A stretch of DNA of 64,000 nt. Source: Cladocopium goreaui. Lineage: Eukaryota > Sar > Dinophyceae > Suessiales > Symbiodiniaceae. The notes under the pieces were generated by a model. It made no database searches. It was not told where the DNA came from and was given only the letters and a program-made list of their open reading frames with translations. The position numbers and the translations under genes were made by a program. Positions 50,377 through 59,902 of the stretch are shown piece after piece. The stretch spans positions 1 through 64,000 of the forward strand of contig CAMXCT020001124.1 in the NCBI GenBank assembly GCA_947184155.2. Reading direction: 5' to 3'. Positions within the stretch are counted from its first letter, which is position 1; each line of letters begins with the position of its first letter.

Positions 50377-51618
50377 TCAAGCCTTCTTATGGTCAACCAT
50401 GCAATGTCCACCATAGCAAATTGCACACACATGCAGGCCTTTACGACAACGTCCATCTGAGACAGCTTCTTTACATTTCTTCAGCGAGAAGTCGAAGCAA
50501 ATTGGCTCACCCGTTGGGGTGCTTGCTGTGCCTCCAGCCTCACGGATCTCACGCGGGATTCTTTGGTCGAAACGGGCTTTGCCCTTTCCCCGGCCCTTCG
50601 ATGGGTATGGACGGAAACGGTTGTTTCCCTTTCTGTTTCCCTTTCCTTGAGGGTTTGCAGCCGGCTTTGGGGCGGCAACAGCTGTTGTTGAGGTAGGTGA
50701 GATCTGCTTTGTTGGTGCTTTGGAGACCATGGGCAACAATGTGAAACTCACTTCGTAAGTCTTCAACGACTCTTCAAGCTTTGAGTCCAATGCCAGAACA
50801 CCAGCGGCATCTGGTCGGGGCTTGGTATTGATTTCGATGAGATGACTCCAAGCTGCACGATCAGCGGCAAGCAACTGGGATACGCTGCAGCGATTGTATC
50901 CTGCTGGTGGCTCTCTATTCAAATTGCTGAACAGCAATTGCACGTACCGGTCATGCCGGGAAAATGACATGATGCCTGCAAAATCAAACGCCAAACCACG
51001 CCTTTTCAAAGCTTCCAATGCCTGATAGGAACTTTGGACTGGAGCTTCATGATCATGGTCACGGTCACGTACAATGATTTTGGAAGCTTCGACCTCAAGC
51101 AATTTGGTTTGCAGCTTGTTTGACACAGAGAGCTCCGTCAATCGGCTGAAACATTTCTCCAAAGGCACATACTTGAGGATGTTCTGGTCGTACATCTGGG
51201 ACGCAAGATCCAACAATGAGTGGCAGGGCTCGGAATGCCCTTCGATCAAAACACCTGTGAGTCGGTTCCTAAGATTTTCCAACCTGGCTTCACGCTCAGC
51301 TTGGGGCACGCGGCGAGCTGTAACAGGGTCTGGATTTGTCACCTGTTCTTTGAGGAGTGCAAGGAGCTGCGTTTGGCTCTCAAATAGGAGTCGCTTCAAT
51401 GCTGCAACGCCACCAACTGTGGCACCTGGGTCTAACTGTCTTACCCAGCCAGCAAATTCATCATTTGAGATGGGTTGGCCAGGTTGTCCATGAGCATAAG
51501 CCAGTGTGGAGATTGTAGTGATGCCAGAATTCTTCAGGGCAAGTTTGAACGCACTCGGCACTTTTACCTGGTCTAACCTCAAATCAAATTGGGCTTCTGA
51601 ATCGACAATGGAAGTCAT
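50377..51618 (-). CDS. Gag-like zinc-binding protein, family 2 copy 2
   Basis: 413 residues from ATG at 51618. Helical N-terminal half, LAFDFAGIMSFSRHDRYVQL core, basic region rich in GKG and RGKGK, and a C-terminal Cys/His cluster (CFDFSLKKC, CRKGLHVCAICYGGHCMVDH). It ends in UGA (50377-50379). Translation past it stays open for 16 codons to the ATG of the polyprotein, suggesting readthrough or reinitiation. Likely a structural nucleic-acid-binding protein, by position only. Confidence 0.7.
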   Translation of the reverse strand: MTSIVDSEAQFDLRLDQVKVPSAFKLALKNSGITTISTLAYAHGQPGQPISNDEFAGWVRQLDPGATVGGVAALKRLLFESQTQLLALLKEQVTNPDPVTARRVPQAEREARLENLRNRLTGVLIEGHSEPCHSLLDLASQMYDQNILKYVPLEKCFSRLTELSVSNKLQTKLLEVEASKIIVRDRDHDHEAPVQSSYQALEALKRRGLAFDFAGIMSFSRHDRYVQLLFSNLNREPPAGYNRCSVSQLLAADRAAWSHLIEINTKPRPDAAGVLALDSKLEESLKTYEVSFTLLPMVSKAPTKQISPTSTTAVAAPKPAANPQGKGNRKGNNRFRPYPSKGRGKGKARFDQRIPREIREAGGTASTPTGEPICFDFSLKKCKEAVSDGRCRKGLHVCAICYGGHCMVDHKKA

Positions 51619-52007
51619 GGCAGGCTGTGGAGCGGAGATCCTAAGGAACTACAGGAGGGATACCTATCATTCGCAAGTAAGAAATTTGATCAATTTTTTG
51701 TTGCTAACAGTATTTAGAAAGGGCATGCAAAAAATATTCGTGCAACTCAACATCAGGCAATGGCATCAAGAAAAACATAGACTGTCCAGCCATGCAAGTT
51801 GAATTCTTGAACCAGAACACAGGACAGCGGTTTGCTTCCATTGTGATTTCACGCAACCAAATCATGCCACTGCGACATCCGCTTCATGACATGTGAATGT
51901 TCAAACATCCAAGGCTGCGACACATTTTTCCCTTTACACAGGTGGTTACATCACCAGTGCTCTCTCAGGTTTTGAGTGAGCCCCATCCAGCTACATTGCC
52001 GGAAGCT
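51619..52007. other. Spacer between Gag-like and recombinase ORFs
   Basis: No open frame with support; it repeats 39071-39459. It may hold an internal promoter for the Gag-like ORF, but no motif is visible. Confidence 0.4.
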
Positions 52008-53645
52008 TCAACGTCTGTTGCAGGATTTGCAAAGCACATTCCATGCTGTGGCTTCAGAGCATGCAACATAGGCCGACGTCAGCCTTTTGCCACAGACTAG
52101 GTATTTCATGCCATTGTGAGTATCACCGTCAAACCTGTGGACCAGGGTGGACTTGCAGTGGACAAACCACGCCTGTTCTTCTGGGATCTTGGCACGGAAG
52201 CGCTTAACCCGCGAGGTGGGTTCCACAGCTTCAGAGTCACTGGATGACGATCCAACAGACGATTCAGAAGAACTATCTGTCATAGTTTGATCAACTTTCT
52301 CAGTGCCATCTCGATCCATCTCGGCCTGTTGAAGACCTTCTGCATGAAGGGGGCCAGGTGGACCAATCTCACCACCTGCGCAGTCATGTAATTCACTCAT
52401 GTCACTCTGAACATCACCGGCACTGTCACCAACCGAGTGGCTGTGTTCACTATGCACGCACTGGTCCTCTGGGGCCTGGGCACCAGTTGAAGGGTGCTTG
52501 AAGAAGTCCGACCGCTGACAGTCAGGGGTGAAGCTTCCAGCATGTATGGCGTCAATGACCCCTTGCAATTCAGCCACAGGTGCGCACACAAGGTCTCTCG
52601 AGTAAATTGCAAAAGTCTCATTCAGGCATGAGGAGTGGCGGCCAAGCAATGACCGTGCAGCAGGTGCTATTCCAAACCTTGCACACCAAGCTAGTGTAGT
52701 TGCCTTCAGGCTATGGCTTGAAACTGCAGGTTCAATGCATCCAGGCACAGGGTCAGGCGCACCCACAAACCGTCTGAGCATGCTTGACACCTCAGTCGTC
52801 CTGAGTCCTCGCATCATAAAAGCACAGCTGTCACCAGTGGGCGCTCTGAGAAGAGGCCCATCAATTGGAGCCTCAAGGCATGCACCAACTGTCTCGAGGG
52901 CCTTCAATGCATTTTCAACCCAGACACTGCCATCGACACCTCTGGCCGGCACGACAATGGGCATGAGCCTGGTTTTTAATGCGGCCATTCGTCCTGTCTT
53001 GTGGTGGCTGGTCTGAATGATGACAAACCCGCCTGATTCATTGAAATCCCTTTCAACACTGTGAATCATGAGGAGGTCACTGTTGCGGCACCGCCCATAA
53101 AGAGCAAATAAAAGGTAAGCCACCACTGCCCTGTCCATAGCATGAAAATTTCTGTTAACCAATGCAGCATGAAGACCCTTCACCTGTGCAACCGTCAAAA
53201 CAAGAGCCTGTTTCAGCAACCGCTTTCCAGCAAGCATTATCTCGCAAGTCCCAATAAGGCGACGGCTGACCAACGCCTTGCCCAGGGACTCCACTCCTAA
53301 GATGTGGAAGGCGAAGCGAAATGCCGACATCGCTGAATCACCTCTGGTTGCAGGTGCTCCAACATCCTTCAGGTGCTGGAGATAATCCCAAATGAAAGCC
53401 TCTGTGAAAGGGTTGCCAGGACCGTTTCCAATCTTTGCAAACCACCGCAAGTAGGAGAGCAATGAATTGGCACGTTTAACGAGGGTGGCAGGAGACCGGA
53501 TACCCAAAACTGCTTCAATCACAGAATGAGCTCCCAGCGCTTGTTGATCATCTGTTCCCAGTTCCAAAATGTGGCGGCCAGTCACACTACAGCTCAGGTC
53601 ATGCTTCAAAACCACTAGGAACTTATTGACAGCAACCTCACGCAA
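52008..53645 (-). CDS. Tyrosine recombinase, family 2
   Basis: A 545-residue frame opening at a TTG, overlapped by the leader ORF in the frame one base away; the real product may be a fusion with it. Candidate catalytic residues are Arg185 or Arg187 (ALYGRCRNSD), Lys216 (SHHKTGR), His311 and Lys314 (SHSLKATTLAW), His337 (LLGRHSS) and Tyr348 (AIYSRD). HxxK replaces the common HxxR, as in family 1. An acidic, serine-rich linker leads to a C-terminal Cys cluster (YLVCGKRL, LCKSCNRR). It would integrate circular element DNA without target duplication, matching the clean TT junctions seen here. Confidence 0.85.
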   Translation of the reverse strand: MREVAVNKFLVVLKHDLSCSVTGRHILELGTDDQQALGAHSVIEAVLGIRSPATLVKRANSLLSYLRWFAKIGNGPGNPFTEAFIWDYLQHLKDVGAPATRGDSAMSAFRFAFHILGVESLGKALVSRRLIGTCEIMLAGKRLLKQALVLTVAQVKGLHAALVNRNFHAMDRAVVAYLLFALYGRCRNSDLLMIHSVERDFNESGGFVIIQTSHHKTGRMAALKTRLMPIVVPARGVDGSVWVENALKALETVGACLEAPIDGPLLRAPTGDSCAFMMRGLRTTEVSSMLRRFVGAPDPVPGCIEPAVSSHSLKATTLAWCARFGIAPAARSLLGRHSSCLNETFAIYSRDLVCAPVAELQGVIDAIHAGSFTPDCQRSDFFKHPSTGAQAPEDQCVHSEHSHSVGDSAGDVQSDMSELHDCAGGEIGPPGPLHAEGLQQAEMDRDGTEKVDQTMTDSSSESSVGSSSSDSEAVEPTSRVKRFRAKIPEEQAWFVHCKSTLVHRFDGDTHNGMKYLVCGKRLTSAYVACSEATAWNVLCKSCNRR

Positions 53646-54514
53646 CTGCTGTTGTTTGTCAGAGTAGCATCCATCATCTTTGCATTCAACAAACCTGGAG
53701 AAACTGGGTTTGGATTCGAATCGACTGCCACTCCTGCCAGAGTTTGCGCAATCTGCTGAGGCTCGGGCTCATTCCCAAAGTCGCAAAATTCACTAACAGG
53801 CATTTTGGGGACCAACTGGGCAAAAGGCTCATCACTAAAGAATTCTTTGTAGAAGCCGGTCTCCCAGGGCAACAAAATCTCGGACGTTTGGCAGTTTGTC
53901 AGCAGAGCTCTTGAGAAAATTGCATCTTGAACAGGCTTGGAAACAGTGGGACCAGTCAAACTCTCTGCGTCTGTTTTTCCAGCAAAAAGTGCACCTGCGG
54001 TCAAACCAAGGCCAGGCCCAACTGATGCTGACTGATGTGTCGGAGTGTCCACATCACCTGAAAGTCGTGGCAGCGGTCCAAAAGGTTCAAACACATGAAA
54101 TTCGGTCTCATCAAAGTCAAACCAGGTTTCACCATCACCGGAAAAATCAACTGCACCACCATCTGAAATCTGCAAGTCATCATGACCATGCGCTGCAACA
54201 AGTGGCACTTGAGATTCACCTGACACGTCAACTTCACGATCAAGGTTTTCTGCATCGTCACGTTCAACAGGAGAATTTTCGTGTTGCATCATCCCCAAGT
54301 TAACCGAAAAGAAGCCACAAGAAGCAACAAATGAAACCACTGAGAAAACTGCACAGGTTGCAAAAATATCGCTGCCAAGAAGGTCCAATACCAAATTGAG
54401 GTGAAGTCCCCAAAATGATCGTCCCAGCAACTGCAATACGGCCGCGGTGAACGGCCCCCATCTACAATGGCACAAAGCCAGCTTGAATGCGAATGGCACT
54501 TGAAGAAACGACAT
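53615..54514 (-). CDS. Recombinase leader ORF, family 2
   Basis: About 299 residues from ATG at 54514 inside repeat Q1 (MSFLQVPFAFKLAL). A hydrophobic stretch follows (LLGSDIFATCAVFSVVSFVASCGFFSV), then an acidic, disordered-looking region. It overlaps the recombinase frame by about 30 bp. In family 1 the corresponding N-terminal extension and recombinase are one 688-residue ORF. Either a -1 frameshift joins the two here, or copy 2 carries a frameshift mutation. No canonical slippery heptamer was seen in the overlap. Confidence 0.6.
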   Translation of the reverse strand: MSFLQVPFAFKLALCHCRWGPFTAAVLQLLGRSFWGLHLNLVLDLLGSDIFATCAVFSVVSFVASCGFFSVNLGMMQHENSPVERDDAENLDREVDVSGESQVPLVAAHGHDDLQISDGGAVDFSGDGETWFDFDETEFHVFEPFGPLPRLSGDVDTPTHQSASVGPGLGLTAGALFAGKTDAESLTGPTVSKPVQDAIFSRALLTNCQTSEILLPWETGFYKEFFSDEPFAQLVPKMPVSEFCDFGNEPEPQQIAQTLAGVAVDSNPNPVSPGLLNAKMMDATLTNNSSCVRLLSISS

Positions 54515-54785
54515 CACAACTGAACAAGCTGGACATGCACAAACAAACAGTTGACCGGAAGTGGAATCACAAAAGTTTCTTCAAGACCTGTTCGCCACCA
54601 AAAATTAAGAAAACATTTCGAAATGTTTAATTGTTCACGGACCATGCCATAGTTTTGTCACACATAAGATAGCTCGGTCGAGCAAAGATATTTTTTTTTT
54701 GAACTGCGGCTAAATTTTCTCTTTATGGTAAAAAAAATTTCACGCTAATGATTTAATGCCCTATCAACAGGTTGACAGTTAGCTT
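54472..54785 (-). repeat. Family 2 repeat Q1
   Basis: Outer 5' repeat of the full-length element, with the palindrome at 54611-54628. It ends ACAGTTAGCTT next to the resumed methyltransferase polyprotein ORF. Confidence 0.9.
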
Positions 54786-57700
54786 CCTTTCAGCACGCAC
54801 CTGCACAGATTTTATGGGCTGAAATTCCCTCATCAATATGTACGGAGGATCAACTCGACCAATCAGACCAATCATCTCTAGTACGATTACTCAAACAAAA
54901 GGTGGGGGCTGTTAATTTCTCTGTTCGTTGGTGCCAGGTTGACAGGTCGCAGCAAAAGTGTCTCTGTTTTGACATCGAGATTAAACATGAAGACTCTCTC
55001 CCTCTTTCACTGGATTGTGACCCTGGCCAAGTTGTTATTCAGCACCAGTGCCCCTCTGCAGAAGATTTTCGTGCTGATGTCTCTCTTACTGAAGTTGAAA
55101 CCAGACGGGATCACTGGAATAAAGTCATTGCTCAACAAATGATCCCTAAAGAAGGCAGAATCAGTCATCTTTCTTTTGAACCAAATAAGAAACAGTCAGC
55201 CAAAAGATACTATGATTTGCGTACCACTGTCATTGACTCTATGCAGGACTTCACCAATATCATTGCCATTGCGTCCCAACCGCCTGCCTGGTTTTTCTCG
55301 CCTAAAGAGTTGCATATGCCCTTGATGGAATGCTTACAAAAAGTTAACTTTTGTGACAACTCTTTTATCCAGGAATCCTTTGTGGTGAATCCTGACACTG
55401 TTAAGATTGATTTACTCCATCATGAATTTATCAAGCATAGGGACCACCAGAAGTGGCTTTTTTATCATATCGTGCTTGGTCCAGAGCAGTGTTTTCACTT
55501 GAAATCCATCCACCTCGAGCGTGATGAATGGAAGGTACGATACTATGATGAATTGATCATACGTACTTTTGAACCCTCCTCAATTTTTGTCACATTCCCA
55601 CCCGGAATTTCAATATCGCAGGTCGTCGATAAAACGCAATGTTGTCACCTTCGAGAAGCATATGCCTGTATCGTACCATCACAAAGAACCCCTGATGTTG
55701 GCACTACCCATGCTGGATTGAAGGAGCAGTATATTAATGCCACACCGACTGCTCATTTTCCAAACGGCCATGGAATGAACAGCACTAAGAGTGTGCCTTC
55801 CCACGGACAGCCGAGTCCAACACCAACAGGGAACAGACCAGCTTATCGCCCACCTCACAAACCCAGGCAGTGCAGAGGATCTCCCAACACACCTCCTGAG
55901 GGCGATATTGAAATGCAGCCTGCGCCAACCAATAACAGCAAACACCCAGAACCCCCGGAAACGCACCTTCAGGCAGCTACCGGCGAACACTGTGAAGATG
56001 TGCCCATGGAATGTGTTGCAACAGCTCTTGATCCGGTTGACGACAACACTCATAGTTCTGACAAAGAATCGCAACAACGTGATAATACTCTCCATGGTCA
56101 TTACCCCCTCGCCTCTAACAACAACCTTGCCATGGCCAACCTCGATCAGAATCACCCTCGCGAACCAGGACAACGTACCCAGGATGGCATTACGAACAAC
56201 CTCAGTTCCCCCAAGGTGAAACACTTGCACCGCAACACAGGTACGCCCACTGATCACGAAGATGTCGCCAACGTGGGGTACTCACGGTTGTGTGACACTT
56301 CCCAATCTACTGCCCAGGCCCATTTTGTCCCCAAAGACACTGTACAACCCTCACTACTGGACTGCCCCACTCAACGAAATGATGCTACCCACAGACCCAC
56401 TCATACCCACTCCATGCCTCAAGCCACAGGACCACTCAACCCTCCTGCGTGTATCGCCAATGACCCAACGCCGAAACAACAAGACCATTCTGACAATCTT
56501 ACCCTACAAGTTGGTTTACCAACACAAAAGAGTCGGCAGACCAGCAAGCAGACGAGCCGCAGCAAAGATGAACACAGGAGTGCACCTAATCAGCCACCCG
56601 AAACTGTCCTAGACCTCTTAGCACAAAATGCCGCCTATCAGCCACTGGATGATAATGCTAACACACATGCTCCTGGCGATGATGTAATCTTTGTCAAAGC
56701 CTCACATAGCCCTATTGACAACATTCTCTGTGGCAGCGAACAAAGCAGCAGTCTCCTTATTTCCAATAGAGAAATCATCACTGGATGGCCCAGCTCATTT
56801 TCCCATGCTGACTGCGATTACTTTGCCAAGCTTGCAACGTGTTATCTCATTAAATTCCCAAGCTACATGTGCTATGCGGTTACTGCACTTCGTGTCCTCA
56901 CCCATGCACCTTGGAATGATAACATGTTTCATGGCCACATCAGAGAATTAGTCCTATGTGCTATTGGCAATGGATGGACATGGGCGGACCAGACTGCTAC
57001 TGTGCAAAGAAGACGAGTAAGCATTGGAGAAGTCTGCGCTGCTTTTGCCAGCTACCTGAACGTGAATGCCTTTCCGCCTGGGCAAGTCTCTGACCTTGAC
57101 ACCGCTATTATTGCAGCCTGTGATGATTTATTTCCAGACCATAGCGAACTCTTCTTTGCGCAATTTCATGTGAACTGCCTTTCATGTAACGCATCAGGCA
57201 AGGTTTCTGCCGCTCTGTTTGATACAATGTTGAGTATTAACCTTGAGAATGATACCATTGATCTTCCACAAATGATTGCAGATCGGGCTCCGCGCCTTGC
57301 ACTTGACAGAGAGGATGTTGGTTTTTCTCACGCCAGTGACTGTTACAATCAGGACCAACAAAACAATGAAGAAATTGAAGGTTGTTTGATGTTCACCCTC
57401 AAGATTACAAGCCCCATTGAGCAATTGCCAATTGCCACCAAGGCATTAAACCTCCTTGGGCAGCTCTTCAATGTTCCCACTCAGTGTGCCAATCCTGTTT
57501 CTCAATCTTTCATTATCACTGGCATCATCATTGTTCAAGGAAAGTCGTCACACCATTTCCTTATCATTGAGCGGTGCAACGAAGGACAGGTTCTTGTTTA
57601 TGACAACCTCCGAGGCCATGCATGGATCCCGGTCGAACAACTGAAAGCAACCTCCTTTGTATGGGGTTTTGTTTTCCGTCGACATGAACATCAGCCCTAT

Positions 57701-59491
57701 TCTTTCCAACCTCCACAGTACAAAGCCATTGCACCTGCCACACTTCAGTGTGCCAAGCAGTCTCATCGTCCCAAAAAACCAAAGTTAAAACCCAAAAATA
57801 TCCTTGGCATCAGTGCCAAACGATATCAGGCCCCCAGCCTTTCAAGAAAGAAATTGGGAAATAACAGTACTTCAGATAAGTTAACTGAAGCATTGGATGG
57901 CAAGACAATTGACCCCCCACCACCAAGTGAGAGCCCTCATCCTGCCGATACCCCGAAACACACTCACCCTGCACACAGTGGGGCGGGTAATCAACACGGG
58001 GTACCCGTGGTTGGTTACCCACCCCCAACCGAACACACGTCTCTCCCTCTGCAAAATGAGCCGACCGGCAATGATCATTGCAGCCACCATGGGGTACCCA
58101 TGGTTGGCCTTGGTCCGCCGTTTCCTCACCTTGGTCCGCCGTTTCCTCACGATGGTACACCCATTCCACATGCTGACCAGAACGACGACATCGCGGGTGG
58201 TACGTCAGAAAGCCACTGTGGGGCACCCACAGTTGGCCTAACGGACACCCCTCAAAACGATAATGGTACATTACCCCGTGCAGACCTTGGCAGTAAAGAG
58301 CTTTTTGCTGTCCCTCACCCTCATGAAACTGAGGCTTTGACACCAGTCAGTATTAACGCAAGTGCCCAGTGTCCAACGCATGAGCATGCACCAGCAGAGG
58401 CTGTCCGGTCACGCCCCAATGATAATTGCAACAATGTAAACCCATCCTGTGGACATGCTGATAGTCTCCGCCCTCCAGTCAGTGGTGAGAATAGTGCTCC
58501 CCATAATTCCTTTGCGAAGGAGAAAGATGCATCCCCTCCCAAAAGGGCTAAGTATTCCAAAGTTCACCCATACGCTATCATTAGCCTATTTGACGGTGTA
58601 GGCTCAGCTATTCCGGCCATCACTAAAGCTATCGGATGTGCCCCGCGCATTATCATTGTTGCAGAATGTGACCCAATCCTCAGACAACTCGTTGGTGAAC
58701 AATTTGCTCTTCGCACTGATGGTGAATGGACCCAATCCAGCAAGGACACTTACACGCTCTATGCTGACGATGTGCGGCAGCTTCTTCGCAATCAATGTCG
58801 AATACTTAAGGAAGCATTTGCATTAGCTGGGCCACAGTGCCGTTGGTTTGTAATCGCTGGCTCACCCTGCCAGGATCTTACCCCAGCCGGCCCCCTGAAA
58901 GGACTCCTTGGACTCACTGGCCATTGTAGCTCCCTTTTTTACTATGTCCACGTAATCCTGTGGCTTGTGCAAATGAACTATCCTCTGGAGCACATCCGCT
59001 TTCTGCTTGAGAATGCAGGTGCCATGCTTGACATTCATCGCAAAGCAATCCTTCGTGCCCTTGGACTTAATCCTGATTCGACTCCTGACAGCTTCCGCGT
59101 TGACCCCAAGAATACACATGGCATAAGACGTAACAGATTTTACTTTCGCAACTACCAAGACTGTGTCAAAGTCTCTAAGACGGTCGTCCTGGAACCGAGT
59201 GACATAGAAGGGCCTTTAGTAGACTTTGATGGTCATCCGATTCCCTTTGGGCCACTCCTACGAGTTAGATCAGTCCTGGGATACAATGTGTATCAGGTAT
59301 CTTGGACGGCATATCAACCAATTTCTCTCATATGGGACCACCTCTTCTGGGGAGATAAAGCTCAATTTCAACTCAAAGCCAAAATGCATTCCAGTGATAT
59401 AATCCCTGCCCTTGATTTTGAGAGATCCCTACCGCCACACTATCTGCGTGCATGGAATCGATTCCTGCAGTCTCTCCGACAAAAAATGTGA
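54785..59491 (+). CDS. Large polyprotein with peptidase-C19-like region and DNMT3-like C5 cytosine methyltransferase
   Basis: About 1,568 codons open from the DIRS junction, with no ATG needed because the frame continues from 45358 once the insertion is removed. Numbering from 54902: the N-terminal 300 residues are unrecognised. Residues 300-620 and 970-1200 are low-complexity (P, H, N, T). A Cys box (YMCYAVTALRVLTHAPWN, about 655-673) and a His box (SSHHFLIIER then LVYDNLRG, about 880-902) resemble ubiquitin-specific peptidases. Residues about 1222-1415 form a C5 methyltransferase: SLFDGVGSAIPAI (I), VAECDP, AGSPCQDLTPAG (IV, catalytic Cys), LLENAGAM (VI, Glu) and RRNRFYFRN (VIII). The GSPC-x-DL and RR-x-RFYF style is closest to DNMT3. 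No RT is seen. The whole protein may be about 1,925 residues. Probably part of a large transposon; a host gene is the alternative. Confidence 0.8.
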   Translation, partial: SFQHAPAQILWAEIPSSICTEDQLDQSDQSSLVRLLKQKVGAVNFSVRWCQVDRSQQKCLCFDIEIKHEDSLPLSLDCDPGQVVIQHQCPSAEDFRADVSLTEVETRRDHWNKVIAQQMIPKEGRISHLSFEPNKKQSAKRYYDLRTTVIDSMQDFTNIIAIASQPPAWFFSPKELHMPLMECLQKVNFCDNSFIQESFVVNPDTVKIDLLHHEFIKHRDHQKWLFYHIVLGPEQCFHLKSIHLERDEWKVRYYDELIIRTFEPSSIFVTFPPGISISQVVDKTQCCHLREAYACIVPSQRTPDVGTTHAGLKEQYINATPTAHFPNGHGMNSTKSVPSHGQPSPTPTGNRPAYRPPHKPRQCRGSPNTPPEGDIEMQPAPTNNSKHPEPPETHLQAATGEHCEDVPMECVATALDPVDDNTHSSDKESQQRDNTLHGHYPLASNNNLAMANLDQNHPREPGQRTQDGITNNLSSPKVKHLHRNTGTPTDHEDVANVGYSRLCDTSQSTAQAHFVPKDTVQPSLLDCPTQRNDATHRPTHTHSMPQATGPLNPPACIANDPTPKQQDHSDNLTLQVGLPTQKSRQTSKQTSRSKDEHRSAPNQPPETVLDLLAQNAAYQPLDDNANTHAPGDDVIFVKASHSPIDNILCGSEQSSSLLISNREIITGWPSSFSHADCDYFAKLATCYLIKFPSYMCYAVTALRVLTHAPWNDNMFHGHIRELVLCAIGNGWTWADQTATVQRRRVSIGEVCAAFASYLNVNAFPPGQVSDLDTAIIAACDDLFPDHSELFFAQFHVNCLSCNASGKVSAALFDTMLSINLENDTIDLPQMIADRAPRLALDREDVGFSHASDCYNQDQQNNEEIEGCLMFTLKITSPIEQLPIATKALNLLGQLFNVPTQCANPVSQSFIITGIIIVQGKSSHHFLIIERCNEGQVLVYDNLRGHAWIPVEQLKATSFVWGFVFRRHEHQPYSFQPPQYKAIAPATLQCAKQSHRPKKPKLKPKNILGISAKRYQAPSLSRKKLGNNSTSDKLTEALDGKTIDPPPPSESPHPADTPKHTHPAHSGAGNQHGVPVVGYPPPTEHTSLPLQNEPTGNDHCSHHGVPMVGLGPPFPHLGPPFPHDGTPIPHADQNDDIAGGTSESHCGAPTVGLTDTPQNDNGTLPRADLGSKELFAVPHPHETEALTPVSINASAQCPTHEHAPAEAVRSRPNDNCNNVNPSCGHADSLRPPVSGENSAPHNSFAKEKDASPPKRAKYSKVHPYAIISLFDGVGSAIPAITKAIGCAPRIIIVAECDPILRQLVGEQFALRTDGEWTQSSKDTYTLYADDVRQLLRNQCRILKEAFALAGPQCRWFVIAGSPCQDLTPAGPLKGLLGLTGHCSSLFYYVHVILWLVQMNYPLEHIRFLLENAGAMLDIHRKAILRALGLNPDSTPDSFRVDPKNTHGIRRNRFYFRNYQDCVKVSKTVVLEPSDIEGPLVDFDGHPIPFGPLLRVRSVLGYNVYQVSWTAYQPISLIWDHLFWGDKAQFQLKAKMHSSDIIPALDFERSLPPHYLRAWNRFLQSLRQKM

Positions 59492-59496
59492 GCACT

Positions 59497-59898
59497 ATGG
59501 ATAGAGACCGGCTTGTCCGTGCTATCCTGCCAATATTCCATCATCCCCACATCAAAGCACCCATGAGAATCTTGCTCTGCGAAGAGGTCGAAAAACTAGC
59601 TGGATTACACAACCATTTTGACAGGGTACAGGCTCATCGCTCGCTGCTCACTGAGTTTACAGTTAGAAACTATTGCGGCAATAGCTTCGCGACTGGCTTA
59701 CCGAACCTGCTGAAACAGCAACCAAGCATGCATGGTCCGGAGTCGCTCACCCAAAACAAGCTCGAGCTCAATATCAAGCCCTGCGTGAACAAGTACAAAC
59801 CCTGGCACGAGAACAACGTATCCGTGATTTCTCCTCCAAGCAAATTGGTCTTGACCCAATGCCGGAATTTCCAATTCATGCACTCGAAGGTCCCTTGA
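59497..59898 (+). pseudogene. Hypothetical ORF downstream of the DNMT ORF, frameshifted
   Basis: ATG at 59497, 5 bp after the DNMT stop, gives about 60 plausible residues (MDRDRLVRAILPIFHHPH onward). Its later part lacks sensible composition. Another frame over 59755-59930 encodes a helical, coiled-coil-like peptide (QARAQYQALREQVQTLAREQ), so one or more frameshifts are likely near 59690-59750. The close spacing suggests the same transcription unit. No family recognised. Confidence 0.45.
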
Positions 59899-59902
59899 CC
59901 CC

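Larger units (their letters stand above)
45355..54785 (-). mobile_element. DIRS-like family 2 element, full-length copy
   Basis: On the minus strand: Q1 (54472-54785), leader ORF, tyrosine recombinase, Gag-like protein, methyltransferase-RT-RNase H polyprotein, P1 (46763-47089), Q2 (46453-46764), a 772-bp spacer encoding the 259-residue ORF, and P2 (45355-45680). This is the same split-direct-repeat topology as family 1, with a much longer spacer between the last two repeats. Both outer ends carry TT, consistent with recombinase crossover at a TT dinucleotide and no target duplication. All main ORFs are open. Confidence 0.88.
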
